Assembly (NCBI GenBank): GCA_947649645.1 | Contig: CANSSP010000001.1 | Location: forward strand, 62,001-126,000 | From: an uncultured Roseburia sp. | GTDB lineage: Bacteria > Bacillota > Clostridia > Lachnospirales > Lachnospiraceae | Length of the DNA stretch: 64,000 nucleotides | Reading direction: 5' to 3' | Shown here: piece after piece, positions 8,819 to 17,639 of the stretch | Position numbering within the stretch: the stretch's first letter is position 1 | Layout: every line of letters starts with the position of its first letter | The notes under the pieces: generated by a model | The model's input: the letters and a program-made list of their open reading frames with translations, nothing else | Told to the model about the DNA's origin: nothing | Database searches by the model: none | Program-made: the position numbers and the translations under genes

Positions 8819-9862
8819 TCAGATTCTGCGGTTTAAAAAGGCGATAAATTTTTCGAAATGCATCGGCGTTCCCTGGATTTTCTGGACTTTCAGGCGGTTT
8901 GCCTCATTAAATCCGACCAGAATGCTGTGGTTTGCCTCCGCGAGATAATCGATAATGCCGTCGATATCCGATTTGATATTTTTGGGGCACCGGATATAAA
9001 GGTGCCGGTTTGCACTGATGTGCAGCGTATAAGAGATGCTGAAATGATACCAGAAAAACTTATGCAGCGTGGAATATTTGTAAATCCAGATAATCTCGTT
9101 GATCGGCACGATGGCATTTCCATATTCTGAAGTCTCGATAAAAAAGTGTTCCGTGATAAACATATCTTCAGTTGCGAGCTGCGGAAGCGTTGCCAGCTCG
9201 TCCTCCGCCTGTTCCAGCAGTTTTTTTGCGTTTCCGAACAGGGACAGATTTTTACAGGGCGGAGAGAGACGCGGAAAGAAAATACATGCGATAAAATAAA
9301 TCAGGCTGACGAGTGCATATCCCCCGGTTGTAAACAGGACAAAAAAGACGAGCAGATTGCCGGCTCTGTTGCAGCCGGGTTCGCTCAGAAAATAGCGCGA
9401 CACCTTGCTGTGGATTCCGTTTTCCGTCCATTTCAGATCGACAGAGAGATTTTTTAGCAGGGTGTCAAAGCTCTCGGTTCCTTCTATAATCTTTCCCGCA
9501 ATGGAAACTTCTTCGATCACGGGAAGGCCCTGTTCGCTTGTCCCCGGAGAGAGAAGGACGATGATGCATTCGCCGCTTCGCATCGTGTAGTAAAAATAAC
9601 CCGATGTCCGTCCAAGAAAGCGCTGCGTGTAGCCGGTAAAGTTCAGATCCTTAAGCGTGGTGCGCACGTATTCCATATCGCTGCGATACGCGGTCTCCAG
9701 CGTCGTGGAGCTGTCCAGAAAACCGGGCGCCATCAGAGTAGAGAGAGAAAAAAGATGCCAGGTCAGAAAGAGCAGGAGAAGGTAGAGGATGGGAGCGGGC
9801 AGTCTGCGCATATAAAAAGCTTTGATATTTTTGGTAATATAGTGATCGTAATTTTCGGGCAT
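8819..9862 (-). CDS. Membrane protein of unknown function
   Basis: 347 residues. A hydrophobic segment lies near residues 15-45 and a second pair near 185-225, with an extracytoplasmic-looking domain between. The C-terminal 120 residues look soluble and beta-rich (IVPINEIIWIYKY, then HISANRHLYIRCP), reminiscent of a PH/YdbT-like fold. It may belong to one of the Lachnospiraceae DUF families; I cannot name it securely. The ATG at 9862 is chosen because AAAGGA lies 8 bases upstream; the longer frame to 9982 would read through the promoter. It converges with the esterase gene, the two stops being 15 bases apart. Confidence 0.65.
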   Translation of the reverse strand: MPENYDHYITKNIKAFYMRRLPAPILYLLLLFLTWHLFSLSTLMAPGFLDSSTTLETAYRSDMEYVRTTLKDLNFTGYTQRFLGRTSGYFYYTMRSGECIIVLLSPGTSEQGLPVIEEVSIAGKIIEGTESFDTLLKNLSVDLKWTENGIHSKVSRYFLSEPGCNRAGNLLVFFVLFTTGGYALVSLIYFIACIFFPRLSPPCKNLSLFGNAKKLLEQAEDELATLPQLATEDMFITEHFFIETSEYGNAIVPINEIIWIYKYSTLHKFFWYHFSISYTLHISANRHLYIRCPKNIKSDIDGIIDYLAEANHSILVGFNEANRLKVQKIQGTPMHFEKFIAFLNRRI

Positions 9863-9920
9863 GGCACAAATCCTTTTCATCATATTGGGAACTCTGCGGG
9901 ATGCAGAGCCACCGTTAATA

Positions 9921-9949
9921 AGTATACCTGTTGGAATGGAAATAATCAA
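9921..9949 (-). promoter_or_regulatory. Promoter for the unknown membrane protein gene
   Basis: On the minus strand TTGATT (9944-9949), 17-base spacer, TATACT (9921-9926). It lies about 60 bases before the chosen ATG at 9862 and inside the longer reading frame, which supports the shorter start. Confidence 0.65.
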
Positions 9950-10024
9950 GATAGAAAAAACGGACCAGAAAGTCCGGGACATAAAAATAAGAAACAGAGC
10001 AGAAATGGGTATGACAGGAGGATT

Positions 10025-10888
10025 ATGATTTATCTGTTTACGGCGTTATATAAGGAGGCCGGCGGCCTGATCAGAAGATTCGGGCTGGTGAAAAATACGG
10101 AAAATACCTGGTTTCAGGAGTTTTACAGTGCGGAATGCGGCATCCGCCTGGCTGTGACAGGCGTCGGAGAGATCGCGGCCGCCGCGGTGGTGTCGGCAGT
10201 CTGCGCCCGGTATCGGACGGCGGGCAGGGCGCATGCGCCGGAAGACGATTTTCTGGTCAATCTCGGAATCTGCGGGGGAACTGCGGGGACGGAAGGGATT
10301 TTTCTGTGCAATAAGCTGACGGAGCAGGCGTCCGGAAAGACGTTTTATCCGGATATGCTCTATCGCCATAATTTCCGGGAGTGCGGCATTGTCACCGGGA
10401 TGCGGCCGTGGGACGGCGTGCCGGAGGAAGGTGTGCCGGAAAGATGTCTCTATGACATGGAAGCTGCGGCTGTTTATCAGGCAGGCCTTCCTTTTTTCGG
10501 CCCGCACCGGATGGCGTTTTTAAAAATTGTTTCCGACAGCGGGGCGGGGGAGGCGGTTACCGCGGACCGTGTGATTGCGCTGACAGAAAAATACGGGGAT
10601 GACATCGTCGGTTTTCTCGGACGCCTCGCGGCCATCGCAGAGAGTGAGGGGCGGGAGAGAAAGCCGGCGGAACTTAAGGAGCGGCTGTTGTGGGAGCGGT
10701 TGTGCCGGGAGCTTCACTGCTCACAGGCGATGGGCCGGTCGCTCTGGCAGTATATCCGGTATGCCTCCCTGTCGGGAAAGGATTCTGCGTCGGTGGTCGG
10801 AAAAATGCGTGAGGAAAATTATCTGCCGTGCAGAGATAAAAGAGAGGGAAAGAAGTGCTTTGAAGAGCTTAAGAGAAGGTTACTATAA
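10025..10888 (+). CDS. Nucleoside phosphorylase / MTA-SAH nucleosidase-like protein
   Basis: 287 residues. The pattern LGICGG near residue 80, then YDMEAAAVYQAG and FLKIVSDSG near 145-175, fits the PNP/UDP phosphorylase-1 fold; the Glu of DMEAAA is the ribose-binding residue in that family. The last ~80 residues form a basic helical extension not typical of the fold. AGGAGG lies 4 bases before the ATG at 10025, so the longer frame from 9755 is rejected. Its 3-prime end overlaps the spore photoproduct lyase start by 29 bases, implying coupled expression. A role in recycling the SAM by-products of the lyase, or in nucleoside salvage in spores, is inference. Confidence 0.7.
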   Translation: MIYLFTALYKEAGGLIRRFGLVKNTENTWFQEFYSAECGIRLAVTGVGEIAAAAVVSAVCARYRTAGRAHAPEDDFLVNLGICGGTAGTEGIFLCNKLTEQASGKTFYPDMLYRHNFRECGIVTGMRPWDGVPEEGVPERCLYDMEAAAVYQAGLPFFGPHRMAFLKIVSDSGAGEAVTADRVIALTEKYGDDIVGFLGRLAAIAESEGRERKPAELKERLLWERLCRELHCSQAMGRSLWQYIRYASLSGKDSASVVGKMREENYLPCRDKREGKKCFEELKRRLL

Positions 10889-11876
10889 TTCCTTTTTTTC
10901 ACATATCTATGTGGAGAAAGCGGTGCGGGAGCACCCGCGTGTGCAGGCCATTCTGGCGGAATTTCCGTCTGCCACGATCATGGAAATCGACCATTACAAA
11001 GATGTGTTCTGCCGGAGAGGACAGGATTATAAAGCCCAGCACCTTGCGCAGAAGCTGATTCTTGCGGAGAAATCGGGAAATCTTCTCTATGAAGGAGCTC
11101 CGGTGTGCCAGAGTTTTGGAAATCCGCATTTTTATTATTCGTCTCTTGTGATGAACTGCATTTATGATTGTGAATACTGCTATTTAAAAGGGATGTATCC
11201 GTCTGCAAATGTGGTCGTATTTGTAAACCTGGAGGATATGTTTGCCCAGACGGAACAATTGTTAAAGGAGCACCCACTGTATTTATGTGTCTCCTATGAT
11301 ACCGATCTTCTGGCGCTGGAGGCGGTTCTTGGATATGTGGGAGCGTGGAATGCCTTTGCGAAAGGCAGAGAAGGGCTGACGCTTGAGATCCGGACGAAAT
11401 GTGCGGACAAAAGGTATTTTGCGTGTGCAGAACCGCTGCCGAATGTGATCTATGCGTTTACGATATCGCCGCAGGCGGTGATCGGCGCGTATGAACATCA
11501 GACGCCTTCTCTTGCCGCGCGGCTTGCCTGTGTATCCCTGGCTCTTTGCCGCGGGTTTGCCGTGCGGCTGTGTTTTGATCCGATGATTTATTTCCCGGAG
11601 TGGAGGCGGCACTATGGAGAGATGGTCAGGCAGGCCGGCGCTTCGGTCGATTTTGGCAGGATTGCAGACGTCAGCGTCGGGACATTCCGGATTTCGCAGG
11701 AATATCTGAAAAAGATGCGCAGACAGGAGCCGGACTCGGCGGTTGTGCAGTTTCCCTATCAGAACGACAGGGGATATTATCACTATCCGGATGTGCTTTT
11801 AGACGAAATGGAACAATTTCTGACGGGAGAGCTGAAAAAATACGTTCCGGAGGAAAAGATTTTCAGGTGGAGATAA
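10860..11876 (+). CDS. splB: Spore photoproduct lyase (radical SAM)
   Basis: 338 residues. The radical SAM cysteines are C100, C104 and C107 (CIYDCEYC, the CX3CX2C spacing of the family), and the N-terminus FFSHIYVEKAV with MEIDHYKDVF matches SP lyase. The enzyme splits the spore-specific thymine dimer during germination, using SAM and a 4Fe-4S cluster. No ATG fits the conserved N-terminus; TTG at 10860, preceded by AGAGGG, is the likely start. It lies within the upstream nucleosidase-like gene. Its presence supports a spore-forming host. Confidence 0.9.
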   Translation: MKSLREGYYNSFFSHIYVEKAVREHPRVQAILAEFPSATIMEIDHYKDVFCRRGQDYKAQHLAQKLILAEKSGNLLYEGAPVCQSFGNPHFYYSSLVMNCIYDCEYCYLKGMYPSANVVVFVNLEDMFAQTEQLLKEHPLYLCVSYDTDLLALEAVLGYVGAWNAFAKGREGLTLEIRTKCADKRYFACAEPLPNVIYAFTISPQAVIGAYEHQTPSLAARLACVSLALCRGFAVRLCFDPMIYFPEWRRHYGEMVRQAGASVDFGRIADVSVGTFRISQEYLKKMRRQEPDSAVVQFPYQNDRGYYHYPDVLLDEMEQFLTGELKKYVPEEKIFRWR

Positions 11877-11911
11877 GTTTTACTGCCGAAAAAATGGTGT
11901 GGAGGGTGCGC

Positions 11912-12649
11912 GTGGACGGAATGGAGATTTTGGAAACAGAAAAAAAGAGGGCGGCCATTGTGACAGGAGCCTCTTGCGGCATCGGTATGGAGATCAGCAG
12001 AAGGCTATGTGCACTCGGATATGAAGTATACGGCATCGGCCGTCATTTTGCGGAGAAAGAGGCTTTGCGGGAGAATGGTTTCCACCCGGTTGTCTGTGAT
12101 GTGTCTGACACGAAAAAGCTCTGCGCTCTGGCCGGGGAAATCGCGGCGCGGCAGAGGCTCGGTGTGCTGGTAAACAATGCGGGTGCAGGCTACTATGGAC
12201 TGCATGAGGAGCTGAACCTGGCAAAGATCAGCGAGATGGTGCGGGTGAACTTAGAGGCGCCGATGATTCTCACGCAACAGCTTCTGCGCCATTTAAAGAG
12301 AAATAAGGGTTATGTCATAAATATCGCTTCCGTCACGGCAAATCAGTCCAATCCGCACGGGTGCGCTTATGGCGCCACGAAGGCGGGGCTCGCCAGTTTT
12401 TCGCGCAGCCTGTCTGATGAGGTGCGCAAATATGGTGTCAGAGTGACGACAATTCTGCCGGATATGACAAAGACAAACCTATACCGCAACGCGGATTTCG
12501 ACGTGGGAGATGAGGCGGAATCGTACCTGCTGCCCGAAGAAGTGGCCGGTGCAGTAGAATTTGCACTCTGCCAGCGGGAAGGAGCTATGGTGTCGGAGAT
12601 TATGTTAAGGCCGCAGCTTCACCGCATAAAAAGGAGAAAAAATCAGTAA
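11912..12649 (+). CDS. Short-chain dehydrogenase/reductase
   Basis: 245 residues with the classical SDR layout: TGASCGIG cofactor loop near residues 17-24, NNAG near 88, catalytic Ser in NIASVT near 140, and YGATK with Y153 and K157. An NAD(P)-dependent oxidoreductase; the substrate is not predictable. GTG at 11912 has GGAGGG 5 bases upstream; in-frame ATGs at 11894 and 11921 are alternatives. It starts 36 bases after splB, so it may be the third gene of the same transcript. Confidence 0.82.
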   Translation: MDGMEILETEKKRAAIVTGASCGIGMEISRRLCALGYEVYGIGRHFAEKEALRENGFHPVVCDVSDTKKLCALAGEIAARQRLGVLVNNAGAGYYGLHEELNLAKISEMVRVNLEAPMILTQQLLRHLKRNKGYVINIASVTANQSNPHGCAYGATKAGLASFSRSLSDEVRKYGVRVTTILPDMTKTNLYRNADFDVGDEAESYLLPEEVAGAVEFALCQREGAMVSEIMLRPQLHRIKRRKNQ

Positions 12650-12700
12650 AACCCGTTTCGGGTGTCCTGCGCCAGAGGCGCATACGCTCCGAAACGGGTT
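12650..12700 (-). terminator. Hairpin between convergent SDR and AIM24 genes
   Basis: A perfect 12-bp stem, AACCCGTTTCGG (12650-12661) with CCGAAACGGGTT (12689-12700). On the minus strand it is followed by TTTTACTGATTTTTT, so it best serves the AIM24 gene; it may also stop SDR transcripts. Confidence 0.7.
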
Positions 12701-12772
12701 ATTGGATGCCGCCGGCCGGTATATGCAGGTGACGGATGCGTCACCGCAGTGCGGCCAGGCTTTTAAAACAGA

Positions 12773-13525
12773 TTACAGCGGAGACATCAGGATGCGGCCG
12801 CTTCCACGGAAGACGTTGACAAAGCCTTCGCCGGATACGGCGGAGCCGATCAGGCTCTTGGAAGAACGCTCCACGGTAAACTGCAGGGAGTTGCTCCATG
12901 CGATCGCCATATTGCCGTCAATCTTGACCTCGTCATTGTCGATCTCAAATTCGATCAGTTCTTCCTTCGGGACAGGGCTTTCGAGTACGGCGATTCCGCT
13001 TCCGGTCAGGGAGAGATTAAAAAGGCCTTCGCCTCCCAGCGCTGCGGAGGAGAGGTTGCTTCTTGCCACGACTTTCTGTCTGATATTTCCGTCACAGGCG
13101 AGGAACAGCCCGTCCTCCAGTACAATGCTGCCCCAGTCGCCGACATTGACGAGAAGAATATGCTTGTAGGTGGGTTCGAGCATCAGGAGACCGTTTCCGG
13201 TATATTCCGGTTTTGCGGTGGACTCCTTTGTCACTTTTGCGGAAATCGCTTTTCCGAGGAAATCGCCGACGCCCTTGATGCCGGAGTTCATCCTGACATT
13301 TCCTGCCATCCACTGCATGGCGCCTGCCTGCAGGATCCACGGTGTTCCGTTCATTTCGATGAGAACCTGGCGCTGGCGCAGATTCATCTCTGCGGAATAA
13401 TAGGCGCTTACGGCCGTCTGCGGGGTGACGCTTAAGTCACGCTGGTACTCAAATACCTTGACATTGCCGGCTGCCGCGATCTGCCTTAAGTTCTGATTTT
13501 CATACAGATTGTTGCATTTTACCAT
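12773..13525 (-). CDS. AIM24 family protein
   Basis: 250 residues with the AIM24 (TIM-beta/alpha-like, formerly DUF124) pattern: a run of glycine-rich beta strands, QAGAMQWMAGNV near residue 65, ALGGEGLFNLSLTGSG near 165, and a closing GEGFVNVFRGSGRI. No signal peptide or membrane span. The bacterial role is not established. AAAGGATGG lies just before the ATG. It has its own promoter and a terminator-like hairpin, so it is probably monocistronic. Confidence 0.82.
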   Translation of the reverse strand: MVKCNNLYENQNLRQIAAAGNVKVFEYQRDLSVTPQTAVSAYYSAEMNLRQRQVLIEMNGTPWILQAGAMQWMAGNVRMNSGIKGVGDFLGKAISAKVTKESTAKPEYTGNGLLMLEPTYKHILLVNVGDWGSIVLEDGLFLACDGNIRQKVVARSNLSSAALGGEGLFNLSLTGSGIAVLESPVPKEELIEFEIDNDEVKIDGNMAIAWSNSLQFTVERSSKSLIGSAVSGEGFVNVFRGSGRILMSPL

Positions 13526-13560
13526 TTTTATACCATCCTTTGTATTTTACTTCATTCTCC

Positions 13561-13589
13561 AGTATAAAGAAAAATCAGGAAAAGTACAA
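13561..13589 (-). promoter_or_regulatory. Promoter for the AIM24 gene
   Basis: Minus strand TTGTAC (13584-13589), 17-base spacer, TATACT (13561-13566), about 35 bases from the ATG. Confidence 0.65.
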
Positions 13590-13662
13590 TTTAATTTTTG
13601 TTTAAATCCAGTGACGTGAAAGAGGATGGAAATATTTTATCTGATGATAAGGAACGGACCGG

Positions 13663-13697
13663 AAAAAAATGCCGCAGACACGGCGAATGTCTGCGGC
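13663..13697 (-). terminator. Terminator of rplS
   Basis: GCCGCAGAC (13671-13679) pairs with GTCTGCGGC (13689-13697); on the minus strand a run of seven T follows. It lies 13 bases past the rplS stop. Confidence 0.85.
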
Positions 13698-13709
13698 TTT
13701 CTTTTCCGG

Positions 13710-14063
13710 CTATCTGACTAACTCTTTTACTTTTGCCCTCTTTCCGACGCGGCCTCTCAGGTAAAACAGCTTTGCCCTGCGGACCTTGCCGTGGCGGACG
13801 ACTTCTACTTTTTCTACGTTCGGAGAGTGGAGGGGCCAGGTTTTCTCGACGCCGATACCGTTGGAAAGTTTTCTGACGGTAAAGGTCGCACGATTGCTTC
13901 CACCCTGTTTTTTGAGTACAATTCCCTCAAAAATCTGGATTCTTTCACGGTTTCCCTCTTTGATTCTGCCGTATACTTTTACCGTATCACCGACACGAAA
14001 CTCTGGTACGTCCGCTTTTAACTGCGTATCTTCGATACTTTTGATGATTTCTGTTGCATTCAT
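13710..14063 (-). CDS. rplS: Ribosomal protein bL19
   Basis: 117 residues, the usual bL19 length, with family stretches [26 protein letters not shown] and the C-terminal [20 protein letters not shown]. It sits at the 30S/50S interface of the large subunit. AGGAGG lies 8 bases before the ATG. It stands alone with its own promoter and terminator; the usual trmD neighbour is not in this place. The 80-base leader could hold an L19-type autoregulatory structure, but I could not establish a fold. Confidence 0.97.
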   Translation of the reverse strand: MNATEIIKSIEDTQLKADVPEFRVGDTVKVYGRIKEGNRERIQIFEGIVLKKQGGSNRATFTVRKLSNGIGVEKTWPLHSPNVEKVEVVRHGKVRRAKLFYLRGRVGKRAKVKELVR

Positions 14064-14143
14064 TTTGTGACCTCCTATGATCTGGATGTTCTTAATACGT
14101 CGATTCGTAACAGAGGACCATCTTAATTATTCACAACTCCTGT

Positions 14144-14172
14144 ATTCTAGCATAGGACATGTGAAAAGTAAA
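14144..14172 (-). promoter_or_regulatory. Promoter of rplS
   Basis: Minus strand TTTACT (14167-14172), 17-base spacer ending in TGC, TAGAAT (14144-14149): an extended -10 promoter about 80 bases from the rplS ATG. Confidence 0.7.
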
Positions 14173-14516
14173 GAATTTTCTTGAACGGCGGCAGATCTTT
14201 CCGGTTCCGGAGAGGTTTCCGCCATATCGGGAGGGGCCTTAAGAACCATTCGCGGTCAGCCGTGCGGCACAGCCGGTTAAAATACAGACATTTTATCCGG
14301 CTCCGACATATTATATGGAGGGAAAGAAAACGATGAAGAATCAGCTTTAGACCGGCTCTTTCGATCGGGGCTTGCAAGTTCCATAGGAGATGGTGTAGAA
14401 TGAGCGGCAGAGACGACAATTTCCCGGAATGACGTACTAAAAGGATCCGGCGGCTGGGGAGTGTCTGAAGAGATATCGCATCCGCCGGAAGAAAAAGAAA
14501 ACAGGGAGAGTAAAAT
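14173..14516 (+). other. Gene-free stretch upstream of the aldolase-like gene
   Basis: No convincing gene. It holds a five-codon open frame (ATG 14333, stop 14348-14350, MKNQL) with GGAGGG ten bases upstream, and a hairpin with the 8-bp perfect stem TCCGGCGG (14446-14453) / CCGCCGGA (14482-14489), 28 bases before the next start codon. These could form a leader for the following gene, but no known riboswitch was recognised. Confidence 0.4.
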
Positions 14517-15575
14517 ATGATCTATTTTAACAGTGATTATACAGAGGGAGCCCATCCGGCGATTCTTGAGCGCCTGGTCGGGACAAATATGGAACAGACT
14601 GCCGGATACGGAGAGGATATATACTGTCGGCGTGCCGCAGAACGGATACGGGAGGCATGTGGTGCGCCGGAGGCGGCAGTTCATTTTCTGATGGGCGGTA
14701 CGCAGACAAACGTGACAGTGATCGCGTCGGCGTTAAAGCATTATCAGGGGGTGATTACGGCGGCGACCGGGCACATCCACGTGCATGAGACGGGAGCGCT
14801 GGAGGCGTGTGGACACAAATGTCTTGTACTTGAGTCAGAGGACGGCAAATTGTCGGCGGGAGCCATTGCGTCGTATGTACAGGCACATTATGCGGATGAA
14901 AGTTCCGAACATATGGTGCAGCCGAAGATGGTATATCTTTCCAATCCGACAGAGATGGGAACCATCTACAGGAAAGCGGAGCTTGAGGCGATATACCGTG
15001 TCTGCAGGGAGTATCATCTCTATCTTTTTGTGGACGGGGCGCGCCTCGGTTATGGCCTTATGTGCCGTGAGAATGATCTGACTCTTTCGGATATCGCCCA
15101 AAATACCGATGTATTTTCGATCGGCGGCACAAAAGTGGGAGCGCTGTTCGGCGAAGCCGTCGTTATCACGAACGATGTGCTGGGCGAGGATTTCCGGTAT
15201 AATATCAAGCAGAGGGGCGGTATGCTGGCGAAAGGGCGGCTGCTCGGGATTCAGTTTCTGACGCTGTTTGAGGAAGATCTTTATTTTAAGATTGCCGGAC
15301 ATGCGGCGCGCCTGGCTGAAAAATTAAAAGACGGGCTGACAGAGATGGGGATTTCCTTTCTGGTGGATTCGCCTTCAAATCAGCAGTTTCCCATTTTGCC
15401 GGATACGGTGTTAAAAGGGCTGCGGGAGAGCTATGTCTACAGCGATCAGGGAAGGGTGGATGAATTGCACAGTGCGGTCCGTTTCTGTACCTGCTGGGCG
15501 ACGAAAGAAGAAAATGTGGACCGTCTCCTCGCCGATATACGCCTTCTGATGGAAACGTGCCGGGAGGGAACTTAA
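14517..15575 (+). CDS. Low-specificity threonine aldolase / beta-eliminating lyase family
   Basis: 352 residues of PLP fold type I. The likely Schiff-base lysine is K206 in GGTKVGALFG; FVDGARLGYGL carries the Asp that pairs with the PLP nitrogen. The family cleaves threonine (often allo-threonine) to glycine and acetaldehyde, or eliminates from beta-substituted amino acids. The start ATG overlaps no other gene. The asparaginase gene follows 84 bases later, so an amino-acid catabolic pair is possible. Confidence 0.82.
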   Translation: MIYFNSDYTEGAHPAILERLVGTNMEQTAGYGEDIYCRRAAERIREACGAPEAAVHFLMGGTQTNVTVIASALKHYQGVITAATGHIHVHETGALEACGHKCLVLESEDGKLSAGAIASYVQAHYADESSEHMVQPKMVYLSNPTEMGTIYRKAELEAIYRVCREYHLYLFVDGARLGYGLMCRENDLTLSDIAQNTDVFSIGGTKVGALFGEAVVITNDVLGEDFRYNIKQRGGMLAKGRLLGIQFLTLFEEDLYFKIAGHAARLAEKLKDGLTEMGISFLVDSPSNQQFPILPDTVLKGLRESYVYSDQGRVDELHSAVRFCTCWATKEENVDRLLADIRLLMETCREGT

Positions 15576-15659
15576 AGGCCGGAGGCGGATGGAAGGCAGG
15601 GAGTGCCGTGTTTTAAGCCGGAGAATGATTCTGACAGTTGCTCCGGCAAGGAGGAAAGG

Positions 15660-16655
15660 ATGAAGAAAAAGATATTGCTGCTGGCAACGGGAGGTACGAT
15701 TGCATCGCGGAAATCCGACAGCGGCTTAAGACCACAGATTACGCCGCAGGAGCTGATAGCGCAGATTCCACAGGTGAATGCGGTCTGCGATGTCACTGCG
15801 AAGGAGGTTTTAAATCTCGACAGTTCGAATATGGAGCCGGTTCACTGGAAAAGAATCGTTCATGCCATCAAAGAATGGTATGATGCATACGACGGTTTTG
15901 TCATTGCCCACGGCACGGACACGATGGCCTATACGGCGGCCGCGCTTTCGTATATGATACAGAACACGCGCAAGCCGGTTGTCATCACCGGCGCGCAGAA
16001 GCCGATTGACTTAGAGATTACGGATGCAAAGTCCAATCTTTACGACAGTTTTCTCTATGCAGCCGACGAAGCCTCCCAGGGCGTTGTGATTGTGTTCGAC
16101 GGAAAGGTGATCGCGGGCACGCGGGCTAAAAAGGTGCGTTCCAAGAGTTACAATGCATTTTCCAGCATCGACTATCCGTTCCTTGCGGTGATACAGGACG
16201 GGAAAATTATGCGATATATCCCGATGATTCCCTACGCGCAGGACGTACATTTTTACGAGGAACTGAATGAAAATGTGTTTGTGTTTAAAATGATTCCGGG
16301 GATCCGTTCCAGGGTGCTCAGAAGTATTTTTGAGACGTATGACTGTATCATCGTCGAGAGTTTTGGCGTGGGCGGCATTCCGGGCTCCATCTCCAGGGAG
16401 TTTTATGAGCTCTGCCAGAAATATCCGGACCGCCTTGTCATTATGGCGACCCAGGTCGCGCATGAGGGCAGCGACATGACGGTCTATGAGGTGGGGCATG
16501 ATATAAAAAAGCACTGCCATTTCCTGGAATCCTACGATATGACGCTGGAATCCGTCATCGCAAAAGCCATGTGGATGATGGGGACTTTCGGCACGTCGCG
16601 GGACGGCCTTGAAGAGATCTTTTACCGGAAGATCAATTATGATCTGATCGTGTAA
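15660..16655 (+). CDS. ansA: L-asparaginase, type I
   Basis: 331 residues. TGGTIAS near residue 10 and HGTDTMAYTA near 84 carry the two catalytic threonines of the bacterial asparaginases, and DAKSNLYDSF the conserved lysine region. There is no signal peptide, so it acts in the cytoplasm, hydrolysing asparagine to aspartate and ammonia. GGAGG lies 6 bases before the ATG at 15660; the longer frame from 15603 is less likely. Confidence 0.92.
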   Translation: MKKKILLLATGGTIASRKSDSGLRPQITPQELIAQIPQVNAVCDVTAKEVLNLDSSNMEPVHWKRIVHAIKEWYDAYDGFVIAHGTDTMAYTAAALSYMIQNTRKPVVITGAQKPIDLEITDAKSNLYDSFLYAADEASQGVVIVFDGKVIAGTRAKKVRSKSYNAFSSIDYPFLAVIQDGKIMRYIPMIPYAQDVHFYEELNENVFVFKMIPGIRSRVLRSIFETYDCIIVESFGVGGIPGSISREFYELCQKYPDRLVIMATQVAHEGSDMTVYEVGHDIKKHCHFLESYDMTLESVIAKAMWMMGTFGTSRDGLEEIFYRKINYDLIV

Positions 16656-16682
16656 AAATAATGCAGATTTGGATGGGATATT

Positions 16683-17615
16683 ATGCTGAGCGGACTGATC
16701 AATATATACAAAGAAAAAGGATATACTTCATTTGATGTCGTCGCGAAACTGCGGGGGATTCTTAAAATGAGAAAAATCGGGCATACGGGCACGCTTGATC
16801 CTGCGGCCGAGGGTGTGCTTGTGGTCTGCCTTGGGAGGGCCACGAAGGTGTGCGGGCTGCTGACGGACCGGGATAAAGAATATGAGGCTGTGATGCTCCT
16901 TGGCACGGTCACGGACACGCAGGATACGACGGGGACTGTGCTTAAAAGCCGGGAGGTCTGTGTGACACAGGAGGCAGTGAGAGAGGCTGTTTTAAGTTTC
17001 AGAGGAGAGTATATGCAGATGCCGCCGATGTACTCGGCGTTAAAAGTGGGCGGAAAGAAATTATGCGATCTGGCGAGAGCCGGGGTGACGGTCGAGCGGA
17101 AGGCGAGGCCGGTGACAATTCATGGCATTGAGATTCTGGATATGGATCTTCCGCGGGTGCGGATGCGTGTGGCATGTTCCAAGGGAACGTATATCCGCAC
17201 GCTCTGCCATGATATCGGACAAAAGACTGGCTGCGGCGCCTGTATGGAATCGCTTACGCGCACGCGGGTATCCTGCTTTCGGGAAGAAGAGGCGTACCGT
17301 CTGTCGGAGATTGAGGCGCTGGTAAAAAAGGAGGCAGGGGGACTGCCGCCGGAACAGTGGGAGGCAGGGATGTTTTCGTTTCTCACTTCCATTGACACTG
17401 TTTTCGACGGCTATAAGCGGGCGGCTGTAAAACGGGAATACGACAGGATACTGTTAAACGGCGGCAGACTTGAGGAAAAAATGTTTTCATCGTGCGAAGG
17501 CTGGGCGTCGGAGTACCTTAAAGTGTACGATGCGGACAGACATTTTATCGGAATATACAGATATGAGGCCGGACGGGATGACTACAGGCCATCGGCCATG
17601 TTTATCGAGCGGTGA
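16683..17615 (+). CDS. truB: tRNA pseudouridine-55 synthase
   Basis: 310 residues. GHTGTLDPAAEG contains the catalytic Asp (D39), and YMQMPPMYSALKVGGK and the CSKGTYIRTL motif confirm TruB. It makes pseudouridine 55 in the T-loop of tRNA. The gene is followed after 24 bases by ribF, the conserved truB-ribF pair of Firmicutes; rbfA and nusA are not upstream here. Confidence 0.96.
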   Translation: MLSGLINIYKEKGYTSFDVVAKLRGILKMRKIGHTGTLDPAAEGVLVVCLGRATKVCGLLTDRDKEYEAVMLLGTVTDTQDTTGTVLKSREVCVTQEAVREAVLSFRGEYMQMPPMYSALKVGGKKLCDLARAGVTVERKARPVTIHGIEILDMDLPRVRMRVACSKGTYIRTLCHDIGQKTGCGACMESLTRTRVSCFREEEAYRLSEIEALVKKEAGGLPPEQWEAGMFSFLTSIDTVFDGYKRAAVKREYDRILLNGGRLEEKMFSSCEGWASEYLKVYDADRHFIGIYRYEAGRDDYRPSAMFIER

Positions 17616-17639
17616 GAAGACAGGCATACGAGGTGGACG

